A stretch of DNA of 64,000 nt from an uncultured Ruminococcus sp. (GTDB lineage Bacteria; Bacillota_A; Clostridia; Oscillospirales; Ruminococcaceae): contig ONBA01000019.1 in NCBI GenBank assembly GCA_900315975.1, positions 1 through 64,000 on the forward strand, in the 5' to 3' direction. Made by a program: the position numbers and the translations under genes. Positions within the stretch are counted from its first letter, which is position 1. Each line of letters starts with the position of its first letter. Under the pieces are notes generated by a model. It saw only the letters and a program-made list of their open reading frames with translations, made no database searches and had not been told where the DNA came from. Shown here in pieces: positions 1 to 11,900 of this stretch.

Positions 1-40
1 TCTGTACAAAAAATCTGTAAAGCATTATGAGTAATAGTAA

Positions 41-62
41 TCTCCGAGCCACAGCTCGGGGA
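41..62. other. Hairpin in the left flank; otherwise no gene seen in 1-183
   Basis: Positions 44-49 and 54-59 form a perfect 6-bp stem (CCGAGC/GCTCGG) around a 4-base loop, and the stem can be lengthened with one wobble pair. A T-rich but interrupted stretch follows. It may be the terminator of a plus-strand gene lying left of the window. I see no coding region in bases 1-183, which are simply the flank into which the IS element inserted. Confidence 0.3.
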
Positions 63-175
63 TCTTCTATTTAAAGGTGGTATGTTATTGGGCGGTTACT
101 TTAGATACTCTAATTTAGTCTTTGGACTTGCTTAGACTTTATTATACATCAGGTTCCTTTTGGGTGGAATTCGTC

Positions 176-207
176 CTTTATTTGTAAGCGCCAACCACAC
201 CCAGCCC
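176..207 (+). repeat. IS66 left end: 8-bp target duplication plus inverted repeat
   Basis: Bases 176-183 (CTTTATTT) are the left target-site copy. Bases 184-207 are the left terminal inverted repeat, starting GTAAGCGCCAACCA. It differs from the right end at two positions. Confidence 0.95.
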
Positions 208-208
208 C

Positions 209-246
209 ACCAAAAAACAAAATGAGCCGAGGAACAACCTCGGCTC
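209..246 (-). terminator. Terminator of the IS66 transposase operon
   Basis: Bases 224-246 form a perfect 9-bp stem (GAGCCGAGG/CCTCGGCTC) with a 5-base loop. Read on the minus strand it is followed by a T-rich tail (bases 223-210). It lies about 55 bases after the tnpC stop and inside the element. Confidence 0.8.
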
Positions 247-299
247 AAGTATTACAATGTAACGCGAACTGTATGCAACTGTATGTTACTGTGTAACGC

Positions 300-1895
300 T
301 TACTGTATTTCACTGTATGTCTGGCGGCAGTATGCAGGCAGAGAGAAGCTCCACGGCATGACAGATTTGATCTGGTCTTCCGTTGGCTCAGTGCCCATTT
401 CCGGCAACGCGGTCAGAAGGTAGAGCAGGTAACCGTACACATCCAGATTGTTTCTCTTGGCTGTTTCGATGATGCTCATGACCGCCGCGCTGGCATCAGC
501 ACCTTTCTCTGTATCGCTGAACAGGAAATTCTTGCGGTTAATGACATACGGCTTGACCGTACGCTCTGCCAGATTATTCGTCATCTCAACTTCCGCATGC
601 TTTAGAAACAGATACAGCTTCTCTTTCTGGTTCATGGCATAGGTAACCGCCCGGCCAAGAGCAGAATTCTTGCTGGGATGCAGAGTATTCATGATTTCGT
701 ACACCTGATTCAGAAGCGGTTTTACTTTTTCCGTCCGCATTTCCAGAATCTGCTGTGCGGTATATTTTTTCTCCCGCGCCGTTCTTTCGTATTCCGCTGC
801 TTTGTCGATCAGTGCGACGATCTGCGCTGATGGACAGGCAGTATCCCCATCCGGAATACAGTCAAAGAACTTGCGGCGCGCGTGTGCCCAGCAGCCTGCG
901 TTTTCATAATCGCCGCTGCCATAGGACTGCAAACCGTCTGTCTGCACCACGCCCGTGTAGCCGCCGAGAAGCTCCTCGGCAACTGTTTTTCTGCGGCTGT
1001 CACGGTAAGTATACAGTGCGAGCTTTCTGGACGCAGCCGCACCGGTACAGACGATCCACATCTGTCCTTTTTTCTTTGTGGGCTTACCGTCTTTTTTCAG
1101 AACTCTTGTCGGTGTTTCATCTGCATTCAAGACCGGTTCCAGATACGCATATGCCCAGAGCTGACGGATCACAGGTTCAAACCATTTTGCACCTTTGATT
1201 ACCCAGTTCGCAAGAGAAGTGCGGTTCAGATAGATTCCGCGCAGCTTCCAGTACTGTTCCTGACGGTACAGCGGCTCGCCAAGCTGATACTTTCTCTGCA
1301 TGATATCTGCAACAAGAGAGGCGTCCGGTAAACCTTTTTCAATAACAGGCGCTGGTGTCTGATTCTCAGCTTTTACAATGTTTGCCTTGATCCCGTTCTT
1401 ATCGCAGTTTTTGCATTTGTAGACCTTGCGATAATATTCGATCTTGTAAACTTTCTCCGGTATTACAGCAATGCGTGTGGTCAGGTACTCTTCAGTATAT
1501 TCTGTCATCGGACTGCCGCAGGCATCACAAATCTGCTGTTTTTCAGGCAATTCATAGACAACCTTCTTGGTTTCAAGGTCGGCTCTGATCTCTTTTCTGC
1601 CGCGGTGCTGACCGTTTTTCTTTGCGCTTTTGGTGACTGTTTCTACGGTCGGTTCCGGTGCAGCAGGGTTGGATTCCGCCTCTGCTTCATTGATGATACC
1701 GCCGTCCAGCAGCATCTGTCCGTCACAGATATACTTTCCTTTTTCGCTTTTCTGTCCGAAAAGCATTTTATTCCGTTTCAGCACAAGCTCGGTCAGATGC
1801 TCAATGCGAAGGTCTTTTTCTTCGATTTTCTGTTCAAGTTCGGAGCATTTTTTCATTGCTGCTTCATATGCTTTCTGCAATTCTTCGTAGGTCAT
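300..1895 (-). CDS. IS66 transposase TnpC (DDE)
   Basis: This is the catalytic transposase of the element, 531 residues from ATG 1895. That start follows a GGAAGGAG ribosome site; an upstream in-frame extension to 2027 has no such site and is unlikely to be translated. The N-terminus is a coiled coil rich in Glu and Lys (residues 1-45), as in IS66. A zinc-binding pair of CxxC motifs follows (C123/C126 and C161/C164). The DDE residues can be placed at D259 in LNADETPT, D320 in VQTDGLQSYG and E444 in NNLAERTVKPY. The length is normal for the family and there is no frameshift, so the protein is probably active. Confidence 0.96.
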   Translation of the reverse strand: MTYEELQKAYEAAMKKCSELEQKIEEKDLRIEHLTELVLKRNKMLFGQKSEKGKYICDGQMLLDGGIINEAEAESNPAAPEPTVETVTKSAKKNGQHRGRKEIRADLETKKVVYELPEKQQICDACGSPMTEYTEEYLTTRIAVIPEKVYKIEYYRKVYKCKNCDKNGIKANIVKAENQTPAPVIEKGLPDASLVADIMQRKYQLGEPLYRQEQYWKLRGIYLNRTSLANWVIKGAKWFEPVIRQLWAYAYLEPVLNADETPTRVLKKDGKPTKKKGQMWIVCTGAAASRKLALYTYRDSRRKTVAEELLGGYTGVVQTDGLQSYGSGDYENAGCWAHARRKFFDCIPDGDTACPSAQIVALIDKAAEYERTAREKKYTAQQILEMRTEKVKPLLNQVYEIMNTLHPSKNSALGRAVTYAMNQKEKLYLFLKHAEVEMTNNLAERTVKPYVINRKNFLFSDTEKGADASAAVMSIIETAKRNNLDVYGYLLYLLTALPEMGTEPTEDQIKSVMPWSFSLPAYCRQTYSEIQ

Positions 1896-2032
1896 AAAAG
1901 CGCTCCTTCCGTTGAATTTCTGAGGATATCCGGTACTTTTATTATACCATGAATCATTCGTTTTTTCAAGGTAAAGAACGCATTTCAGATGAGAATAATC
2001 CTGCACATTCCAGCATATTTTGGGCATTACAT

Positions 2033-2389
2033 TCAGCAGATATCCACGCCGCCTGTTATCTTTTTGATAGCTTTCGGCTGGTCAACTGACAGTCCCTGCA
2101 TCAGCCAGATATATTGCTCATGTGTGAGATCACGAACCTCCTGTTCATTGCGCGGCCAGGTGAATTTTCCGTTTTCCAAGCGCTTGTAAAGCAGAAGAAA
2201 ACCATCTTCCTCCCACAGCAGCACTTTCAGACGGTCTCTCCGTCTTCCGCAGAACAGGAACGCACTGCTCGAAAATAGATCAAGCTGAAATTGCTGCTGT
2301 ATGATCGCTGCCAGTCCGTCAATGGACTTCCGCATATCTGTATGACCACAGACGATGTAGATATGATCGGCGCTCAGATTTTTCAGCAT
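2033..2389 (-). CDS. IS66 accessory protein TnpB
   Basis: A 118-residue protein of the IS66 Orf2/TnpB family. It is recognisable by the N-terminal stretch with CGHTDMRKSIDGLA and the central FCGRRRDRLKVLLWEEDGF signature. It is required with TnpC for IS66 transposition, though its biochemical role is poorly known. The start codon overlaps the end of tnpA by seven bases, which suggests translational coupling. 137 bases separate it from tnpC. Confidence 0.95.
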   Translation of the reverse strand: MLKNLSADHIYIVCGHTDMRKSIDGLAAIIQQQFQLDLFSSSAFLFCGRRRDRLKVLLWEEDGFLLLYKRLENGKFTWPRNEQEVRDLTHEQYIWLMQGLSVDQPKAIKKITGGVDIC

Positions 2390-2751
2390 TCCTGCAGGCC
2401 TCTCAATAGTATCAGGAGCATCTTTTCTGATACTTCCTGCGGAAGCTCAATCTCGATACCGTTTTTGCGAATCATAACCTTTTCACACACTGGAATTGGC
2501 TGTGGCTGTATCGGTTCTGACCGCTGTATTGCCATTGATGAACTCAATGGAATTATTTTCTGCGCGGTTGGCGAAGTCTGTGCAAGCAGCGCTGTTCTCA
2601 CCACGCGCAGTCTTCTGTAGTAGGTGTTGCAGCTGATGCCTTTCATCTGGCACCATGCTTTTATTTTCATACCGCTGCTCTGACATTCTGCGATTTCTTC
2701 TGCCCATTCCTGGTACCGTAGTTCTCTCTTTATTTCTTTGATCGTTGCCAT
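2383..2751 (-). CDS. IS66 accessory protein TnpA
   Basis: A 122-residue protein of the IS66 TnpA (Orf1) type and the first gene of the element. The N-terminal half looks like a helix-turn-helix region (around residues 15-60, with WCQMKGISCNTYYRRLR). The C-terminus ends in the family's ELPxxVSxxxLxxLLRxLxxC pattern. It probably binds DNA, but this is inferred from the family. The order tnpA-tnpB-tnpC is the usual one. Confidence 0.93.
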   Translation of the reverse strand: MATIKEIKRELRYQEWAEEIAECQSSGMKIKAWCQMKGISCNTYYRRLRVVRTALLAQTSPTAQKIIPLSSSMAIQRSEPIQPQPIPVCEKVMIRKNGIEIELPQEVSEKMLLILLRGLQEC

Positions 2752-2817
2752 GTGCTCAGCTCCTTTCAGCGTTTTCCGCTTCGGAACTATTTTACTGCTT
2801 TTTCATTATGCTGTAAA

Positions 2818-2849
2818 GGGCTGAGGGTGGTTGGCGCTTACCTTTATTT
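2818..2849 (-). repeat. IS66 right end: inverted repeat plus 8-bp target duplication
   Basis: Bases 2818-2841 are the right terminal repeat, the reverse complement of the left end with two mismatches. Bases 2842-2849 repeat the target octamer CTTTATTT exactly. Confidence 0.95.
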
Positions 2850-2870
2850 TACGCTTACCTCCGGAAAGCG

Positions 2871-2924
2871 AAAAAAGCAGCGGCTCCACGGAGGCTTTTT
2901 AGCTTCCTAGAGCCGCTTTTTTGA
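2871..2924 (-). terminator. Terminator of the giant surface-protein operon (bidirectional)
   Basis: Bases 2879-2886 and 2910-2917 form an 8-bp stem (AGCGGCTC/GAGCCGCT) that can continue inward through GGAAGC/GCCTCC. T-runs flank it on both strands. It starts 12 bases after the stop at 2929. Confidence 0.85.
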
Positions 2925-2928
2925 GATT

Positions 2929-5900
2929 TTAGCTTGCTATATCAATAACCGAAGGATCAAACTTTGCGTTAGTATAAATGATATAGGAATCTTTCCATGT
3001 GTTCGTAGAACCAGTCAATTCTGCTGTCATGTAGATCTTGTAGTTTGCATACTCTCTATTTCCGGTATCACCTGTGATTACATTACAGCTGAAGTTCGCC
3101 TCAAACATTTTGTCCTGATCTTTAGAATCTTCATGAATGATCGGTCCTGTGAATACATACTCTTTTGGATCAGTCGTATCTGCTGTAAGCGTAACCTCAG
3201 AATCAGTCAGTGAAACGTTCTCGAGGTAATCGCTGATATCATTAACTTGTTGATATCTCGTACCATTATTATCAGTGACTTTCTTATACAGAGAGATTTT
3301 GTACGTAATGGCAGTTGAACTCTCATAATTAACAATATCATTTGCGTCATAGATCGACTTTCCTATAATCGGGGGAAGTTTACTGTACTTACCGTTGATA
3401 CCAAGCAAGCTTCTGTTGTTAGTTTTAAGACCTATTTCGTCTGCGGAATCATCAGAAGGAACTGCACTGAAACTCAGGTTAGCATGGTTTTGCGTTGTAA
3501 CATAGTAGAATGTTCCAGCAGGGTCTTCTTCAACCTTCTTCATTGTACTGTATCTCAAATCAGCTTCTCTGTATGCAATGTTGGATTTGATTGATACCTG
3601 CGTACCGATATCTACTTTTTCCTCTGGATTATAGGGGAAAGCGTTAATATCCACAAAGGTCATTTCTGTCACTGCTGATATTGTCACGACAGGCTGTCCA
3701 TCAGATAATAGTGCATCCTTTATGCTTCCGGTTTTCAATTCAACATAGTTTGGTCCAAGATAAGAAGAAGTAACGGTGCTTGAATGATCTGTGCCATCGT
3801 TATAGGTTATAGTGATCTCATTTGAAATATAGCTTTGATTAATACCGTAGATCGAATCTGAAACCTTCTGCTCGGCATCATGTGATGTAAGCGAAATATA
3901 GAATGCCTGCATGATATCAGAATTATTAAGATAAGGACCTGCATTGGGGTCTTTCAACTTTACAGTTGCGGTAACTCGCGTTGTCAGCTTGTTGTTCTCC
4001 GCTGTTATTTCTCTTGGGATCGAGTCCAGAGTAAAGCTTGTAATTTCATGCTCAAAAAGATCACCTAAAAATACATATGACCACAGCTTGGATTCGATAT
4101 TTGCTTTTTCTTCACCACCTGAATGTGTCATCTCCGAACCACTACTAAATAGTACAGCGTGTGTTTTTCCCTCCTGTTTAGGAACATACAAACTAATATA
4201 GTAATCCTCATATAGTTCTGTTCCGCTTGCATTTGATGCAGATGTGTCTGCCAGTATATCAGACAAATTCTGAGGAGCAAAGTGCGTTGGTTCAGCACCA
4301 CCGGCGTCACTACCGTCAACAATAAAATCTGAAAGATTTAATGTTATCATGTTGTTTTCACCAGTTTGCCAAGTTCCGTCAAGTGTCATAGTATAGAATT
4401 TATCCACATTTGCGTTTGGATCAAGAAGTATTAGTTTTGTTCCACTTGGAAGGGCGTCAAAAGCTTCCTCCAATGTAATACTTATACTTTTAGCAAAATT
4501 CCAATTATAAGAAGATGATATCTGGTTTTGGGGATAAGTATATCTGATAAATGTTGTTGTCCATTCATTTGTACTATCGACCAGAATTGAACGTTTAGTT
4601 GCATTTTTTCCTGCTGCGATCTCTGATGCGATTTTAGTTGCATAGACACTGCGGTAGTATGGTGTTGCGTTCATGGACACTGCATAAAAATCAGCGCTGA
4701 GTATCTTCTTTGTGTAAACAGGTACATAAAGATGATATGCAATTTTACTTTCATCTGTCGGATCTTTGAACTGCACATCAATGAGCGAGAACTGATACTT
4801 GTTTTCTGATGCTGAATCAGCATTATTAGAAACGATCTTGTATTTTCCCGTGCTGCCGTCAAGCTGGAGTCCCTGAGCACCTGCTGTTCCGAGAACGAAT
4901 TTTCCTGTGCTCTCATTATAGTAGCATGGGCTTATTACGACTTTGTACAAAGCGTCAATAACATTATTACCACAGCTGTATGCATACTGGTTGTATGTAT
5001 ACTGATTTGGTGTGCCTGCAGCCGCATTCGTCACCAGACGGATATAGGACTTGATGAACGGTGTGATATCATTTGCCTTTGCTGAATCGTCATTGATGAC
5101 AAGCATGGTAAAATCCTGTACACCGGAAGGCAATTGGCCAAATTCAGCAGCTGCCGTCGAAATCTTAAATACGCCATCCTTGTATGTGCCGTTGTCATTG
5201 ATGTATTTCGCCAATATTGTTTGATCGGTTGAACTAAACGAAGGATCAGTTGTACTGCCAATAGTGTATTTACGGTTAGAAGTTCCTGCCTTGGCATCCT
5301 TGTAGATCTCTCCTGCCTTGCCATTGCTTGCACCGTCACCTGTCAAGTATTCACCCGTGCCCATAGTCATGCGAGGGTTCACGGTGAGGAACGGTGCTAC
5401 AGGCTGGTCAACGGTGACAAGCTGATCTTCAGTTGCAGTTGCCAGAATATTGAAGGTGGAAGCGTGAGAGGTTGATGCTGTGTCGGATGCAGAAGCATTC
5501 AGATAATCGGCGAAGACGAAGAAGTTGCCGTTGTTTGTTCCATTTGTTTTAACAACAGCTGTAGGAACTTTTGAAGCATCTGAGTTGTATGCGCCGATGC
5601 CGATGAATCTATTCTGTTTTGTACCATTACTCTCACCAAGAATAATACCTGCATCAGAAGGAGATTCGGTATAACCAGAACTAGTTTTTTTCTTAAAAAC
5701 AACACCGTCAATTTTCAGATTATAGCCGTTGAGGTTTTGATCTGAATAACCGACAATACCGCCTATTGCGCCGCTACCCTTGTTATTCCTAATCACCTCA
5801 CAATTCTTGACATATAGATTTCTTAAATTCGCAGACCTGTATGTTGTTTCTCCGATGATACCGCCAACATGCCAACCCTCAATTTTGTAGTTTTCAATAT

Positions 5901-8900
5901 AGCTGTTCTGTATCAAACAGGTTACAGCAGAAGATCTAAGGTCACCGACAAAACCTCCAACAAAGTTGGTTTTCGTTGTTGTTCCTGTTCCGTATGCTTT
6001 TATTTCAGGTTTGTTATTTGCATCACCTATAGCTGCACAATCGGAAATATAAATATACTTTGTATGCCATACGTCATCGTTTCCGTTTTTTGCAACAAAT
6101 CCAGCAGCACCATTTTTAGCCTTGATTGACAAATTCTGTATCGTACAGTTTTCTATATATACGCAATCATTTAAGTCAGCCTCCTCTGGTTCGGCTTTGT
6201 TTGCAGCGCTTGCACTTGAAGTCATTGCTTGTGTAAAGCCAATAAAGCCCGCAGCATTTGATGCTTTTTCTCCGCCTATAACTGCATTTGAGTTTGCCGC
6301 AACCAGATTAATATTTTTGATTTCAGCACCTGAACCTGAATAACCTATTAATCCTCCAACACTACTCATATAATCGCCTGTATAGAAAGAAGAAACATTT
6401 AAAACAGAGATATCAGAAGTATCCAAAGTAGCTGTCTTGCCATCTATATATGGTCTGCACCAAAATGTCATTCCCACAAAGCTTCCTATTCCATGACGTA
6501 TTTTAGCTGACTCTTTACCATAATAGCCACCAGTAACACTAATACCGTTTGCAGTCGAATTACATCCTGTTATTCTCAATTTTTTTGCGTTTTTAATTGC
6601 ATCAATACCTATTAAACCACCGCAACTGAATGCTCCAGTAATACTCAAACCATCAAACGTAATATCTTCAAAGCACAAATCAGTATTATTTCCATATACG
6701 CGTTTTCCTACAACACCGCCCACACAGAAAAGCTGTGTTTGATCAGTTGTACCCGTTATAACAGAACCACTTGTATCATATACCTTATCCTCAATAGTGC
6801 CCTGTAAAGTAAAACTCTGGAATTGATACTCGTCAATAGAAACATTTTTTACCAGTACACAATCAAACAGACCAAGCCCCATTACTTTTTCAAGGTTTCC
6901 ATCGTGACCGTAAACAGTATTATCTAATGGCTGTCCTGAATAAACCTGTGTAAATGACATATTTTGTTTGTGATAATAGTTTTCTTGGTTTCTCTCATAA
7001 CGGGGCAGGCATATATGCAGGTTAATGGTATTGTTATTGCCATTAAATGTACTCACCTTAAAAGCAGTTTTAACAGTTGAATCACCATAATTTCCGTCTC
7101 CATTATTTGATTGTTTAAAGCTGGAGTTTAGTCCAACTGAACCTATTCCCCTGAAAGCCTGAAAACTGTCAAAGCTTGAAAAATCACCGTTAGAAGACAG
7201 CGTAATATCCCAGAATTTGGTATTATCCGAAGTCATCTTTCTTGCAGGGTAGTTTTTAGATGCAATAGTTTCTGTTCCGTGTGCTTCCGTATATCTGTAA
7301 ATAATATACGGAATAGGAGCATTCAGCAAATCCGTTATTGATGATGCTGAGTAAAAATTATTCACGCTGTCTCTGTAAGCATAACTGCTGTAATCCGTAG
7401 GCTTTTCAGCAGAAACGCCACAGCCTACATCGCTGTAATCGCCCAGTCTTGCAACACCTGTCAGATAACTGTTATATCCATACGAAGGCGAATATGCATC
7501 ATAATTCTCATCGCCAGTAGTATTCGCCGTACTTGCAATCGACTGTGTGATCAGCGACAGAATGTAAAGAGACTGTGCATCGGGAACGGTTATTGTAGAA
7601 TCAGACCAATTGACATCAAGCTTATTTGTGTTGCTTCTGTCAATTGTGTCAATAGGATAAGTGTAGGTTTTGGTTACATTAGTTTCATCTTCTTCGTCAA
7701 CTACATACGTATTATAGTTATCCGGAGCCGAGCCTGTTCTGCCTGAGATCGACTCATAGACCGCATAACCGTTGATAACTCTGCCGACAAATTGATTGGA
7801 ATAAATACCGCCGCCTGAAACAGTTCTTCCGCTGACAGTGTTTGAGCCTCTGAAAATGAGCGCACCGTTCACAACCGCACCGACCATTCCGCCCTCGGCT
7901 ATCAGGTGTTTATAATCATTGTTGCCAACTCCGCTGAGAGTTGTGGAGCCGGAGTAGGTAACGGTTACATCATCAATAATATTGTCGCCGCCCATTATCT
8001 CACCGATAACGCCACCGTAGTAAACTGCATTCTCGTAGCGAGTTGGATTTGTTAATCTCCGTCCATAACCGTATATAGCATTGTCGCCTACATCATTTTG
8101 CGATTTTGAAATATTTGCTGTAACATTGATTTCAATGTTTTTAACAACAGAGCCGTTGCTGATATAAATCAACGGTTTATCTGTTGGATTAGTTATCGTA
8201 GGAGCAGTAGTATCGCTCTTCTTTCCTATAATAACACCATGAAAAACAACATTACCGTTGACTTCATTTCCTTGTATGCCTATTCCTTTGAAGCTATCAG
8301 ATAAAACGATATCCTGTTTGATCAGATAATAAGCAGACGCAAGGTAATATCTGAGTGTAGTTTTAGTCCACTTATTATTAATTCCATTTGTATTGCTGCT
8401 ATCTTTATTATAATTATTTCCACTTAGATTATAAAGCCCGTCTCCGTTGGTTGAATCATGCCATGAAACAGAAACATGATCAGCATTATACACATTGGGA
8501 AGTCTGATTGAAGCAGGAGAATCCTCACCGTTTACAACGTTGGCGATCAATTCAAACTGTGCAGGTGTTGAAATGATATACGGATCATTATAAGTTCCGC
8601 AGCCTTCACTAAGTCCAGAAACCTTATAGTTTACCTTGATCTCAACTACCGGGTATGTTGTGTTGGTACCCTTTGCTGTATAGTTTGCAACATAGGGGAG
8701 AAATCCGCTTGAAAAATCGAATTCGTTATTGCTGTCACTTATGGGGTTAGTGAAATGTCCGGTAGTATCGCCGACGGTATTGTATCGCTTTTCACCGTTT
8801 GGATATTCCCGAGAATCAGTTACTTCCTTACCGTAAGTGACATTTCTTGGATTTCCGGTACCCCAGTCAGCCTCTACAGCATAGTTGTACTCCATGTTGC

Positions 8901-11900
8901 AGGTCTTCGCAGCCAACAATTCAGTGAAGAAAATGGCAGTGCTGAAAATAGAGCGGCTTGTGCCATATGCTGTATCCATATCGGAAGCGGCTGCATTGCT
9001 CCAATGGGTGTCAGTGGGAGTAGACCCATCTCTTGCATCAAGCTTGATATCACTGAAAGTCATGGTCATATTCTGACCTTGCGCCTTGCCAAACAGTGAC
9101 TTAGCCACAGGCAAAGTTACCCCTGCAGCGTTATAATTTTCTGCACGAAGCTTGTTGACAGTAAGTGTCGGTGTAGCTGTTCCTGTACCGTCAATATAGT
9201 TAATAAGCAAATAGGAGTTTGAATTGGAAGGCACGAGCTGATCCAGTTTTAAGTTTGTTAAAGAAACGCTGCCGGAGGTAGAACCGTTTATAAGCGCACC
9301 GGAAGCTGCACCATCAATATAGCCGAAGCTGCCTTTCAGTGTAAGATTTGTTGCAGACAAGGATGATACAGTTGTAAACAATCCGGTCTGCATCATATAG
9401 TGCTGATTTCGTGCATTTACAGTATTGGGATCATCTGCATCATCGGGGTTTCTGCTCCAGTTATCGGGCGTTGATGAAACATTCTCCAGAGAATTGACCG
9501 CATTGAAGCCAAAGGTAACAATTGCGCCTGTCGGTAACGTGACAGCACCGCCGCTGATAGGATAATATGATAAGCCTGAAAGATCAATGGCAGTTTCAGT
9601 TATCATATTATCATTATCTTTGAAGTAACCTTTGATATTTTTTGCAGCATACTTTGTGACAGACCAAAGCAGGAATTTCTCGCCGCCCGGTGCAGTACTG
9701 CCCTTTGTTCCCTTTGCAAGCATCACATCAAGATTATAATAATACCTGCTGTTCTGATTGGCAACAAGATTAACAAGCTGTCCGTACAGTCTGTTCTGAT
9801 AGGTGCCAGTACCGTTTGCAGGCGTGTCTTCATCCACGATTTTTGTGAGTGTACCGCTTGCGGAGGAATTCATATTGATGTTTATGATGCCTGTACCATC
9901 GCCGCCAACAAGAATATCCGCCTTCTCATCGTTTTGAGTATCAGCGGCGATCTCATCAACATAACAATCATTAGGATTCGACAGTGTTTCCATCACTGTT
10001 ATAACTACACTTGTAAGAGAATAGCCGCTGTTTTTCAAATTGATGTACAGTCCATCGCTGCCGCTGTATGCTTCATTGACAATCATGCCGAATGATGCCG
10101 GAGCATTATTTGCAGAATTAAACGTAGTGGAACCTATGCTGAGCGAATTGATATCCCACTTGCCCGAACCTCTGAATACAAGGCCGCTCTGCTTGCTGCC
10201 GCTGGCAGAATATTTATGATTCACAGTTGAGCCGGTGATAGTCAATCCGTCTATCGTAACAAGTGTTCTGTCCCACATTGCGCCGAGCAGTCCGCCGGGG
10301 TATTTTGCTTTTGTATCAATAGAAGCACTTGCCATTGTTACCGTGTCGATATCAATTTTTCTTTCGTTGGTGGTGTTTTCAACCACACGCCCAATCATAC
10401 CGCCGAGATAGGAATTATCCACATCTGCAACGGTACTGTCAATTTGAATTATCGGTGAGATATCTGAATTGGCAACAGAAACGCCATACTTTGTTGCAGT
10501 ATCGCCTTTCAGAGAACCAAGGATACCGCCGACATTGGTGGTAGTTGAGGATGTGCATCCGATGGCTCCATAAAGTTTGATCGTTGGAGTGATCGAACAG
10601 CTTGATGTGACAGAAAGAACATAGGGAGTGCTAGAGGATTCACTTCCGTCAAACACACCTGCAACTCCGCCGATGAAGAAGAAAGCATTATCAACTTTTG
10701 TAACATCGAGAGTTGTTGTGACCGTTACACCTGAAACAGTTGCGCCGTTTGTCATTGCGCCGAACAACGCACCTGCATACAGATTATTTGCGCCTGCTTT
10801 TCTCTCCACCTTGATATCGCCGCTGACGGTCAGATTTGTAGCAGATGCATCCTTTGCAAATGCGAACAAGCCCTGTGCGTTATGTCCATTAGTATTTGCA
10901 AGGTATATTTTTCCGCCTGTTCCGGTGCTGCCCGCCGGATAAGTTCCGTATGATTCTCCGGTGGCAAGCTTGATCTCTGCTGTCGAAGCTCCGGCTGCCT
11001 TTGCGATCGAACCTGTGAAGCATTCAGCAGTAGAAGAAAAATCACTTCCTCCGTCACGCATAAAGCCCAGTAGACCAGTATGGGAAAGATTGATCGTACC
11101 ATTGACAGTAAGATCAGCCCCGAGGAGAACGCTCTTGGGATAGGTCGTTTTATCAGTAAAGCATAAAGCGCCGTGATCGTTTCCGTCATTAAGCTGCATA
11201 TTCAGGGCGCACTTTGCAAAGCTCACGGTGTCAGTAATGCTCGTTACACCTTGAGCAACTGTAACTTTATTATTGGCTACTGATACAATTCCAGCCTCCT
11301 CAGCATTTTTAGGTGTTCCGTTCACATCAAACATTCTGACAACCTCGCCCCACTGACCGAGATCAGATGCTGTGGTATCAGCATTTCTTTTCAGTGTCCA
11401 GTTTGAATCAGAACCACTGCCCTTCGCATAAACAAGGGTCTCATCATTTACATTGACAAGCTGTGCATAGCCGTTAGCAGCCTTTGCACCGCTGATATCG
11501 GTCGTACCTGCAAGACGAACAACGCCCTTTTTAAAGCTGCCTGCAATTGCTCCGCCCTTGTAGGTTTTTCCGGAATCAAGAGAAAGCGTAAAATTGCCGG
11601 TAACATCAATAAATGAGCCTGCATTGCTGCTGTCAAGAGTGGATATGATTCCGCCGAAGCACGTTGTACTGCTGGCAGTTGCATTTGTCACCGATACACT
11701 GCTTACATTGACATAAGTTGAATTTGTAAGCTGTCTGATGATTCCGCCGACATTGTCTGATGAACTGCAATTCAGATTATTAACCGTAAAATTGCTCAAT
11801 GAAAGCGTTTTGCTATAAGAGGAATTAACATATTCTCCGATAACGCCGCCATAAGCAACCGAGCTTGACGGAGGTACAAAATGTGCGTTTGTTGTATCAG

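Larger units (their letters stand above)
184..2841 (-). mobile_element. Complete IS66-family insertion sequence
   Basis: A 2658-bp element with the full IS66 gene set tnpA-tnpB-tnpC on the minus strand. It is bounded by 24-bp imperfect terminal inverted repeats (22 of 24 matching) that begin GTAAGCGCCAACCA. The 8 bases outside each end are identical (CTTTATTT at 176-183 and 2842-2849), and an 8-bp target duplication is what IS66 elements produce. All three genes are open, so the copy looks intact and its insertion looks recent. It landed just beyond the terminator of the giant surface-protein gene and disrupts no visible gene. Confidence 0.97.
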
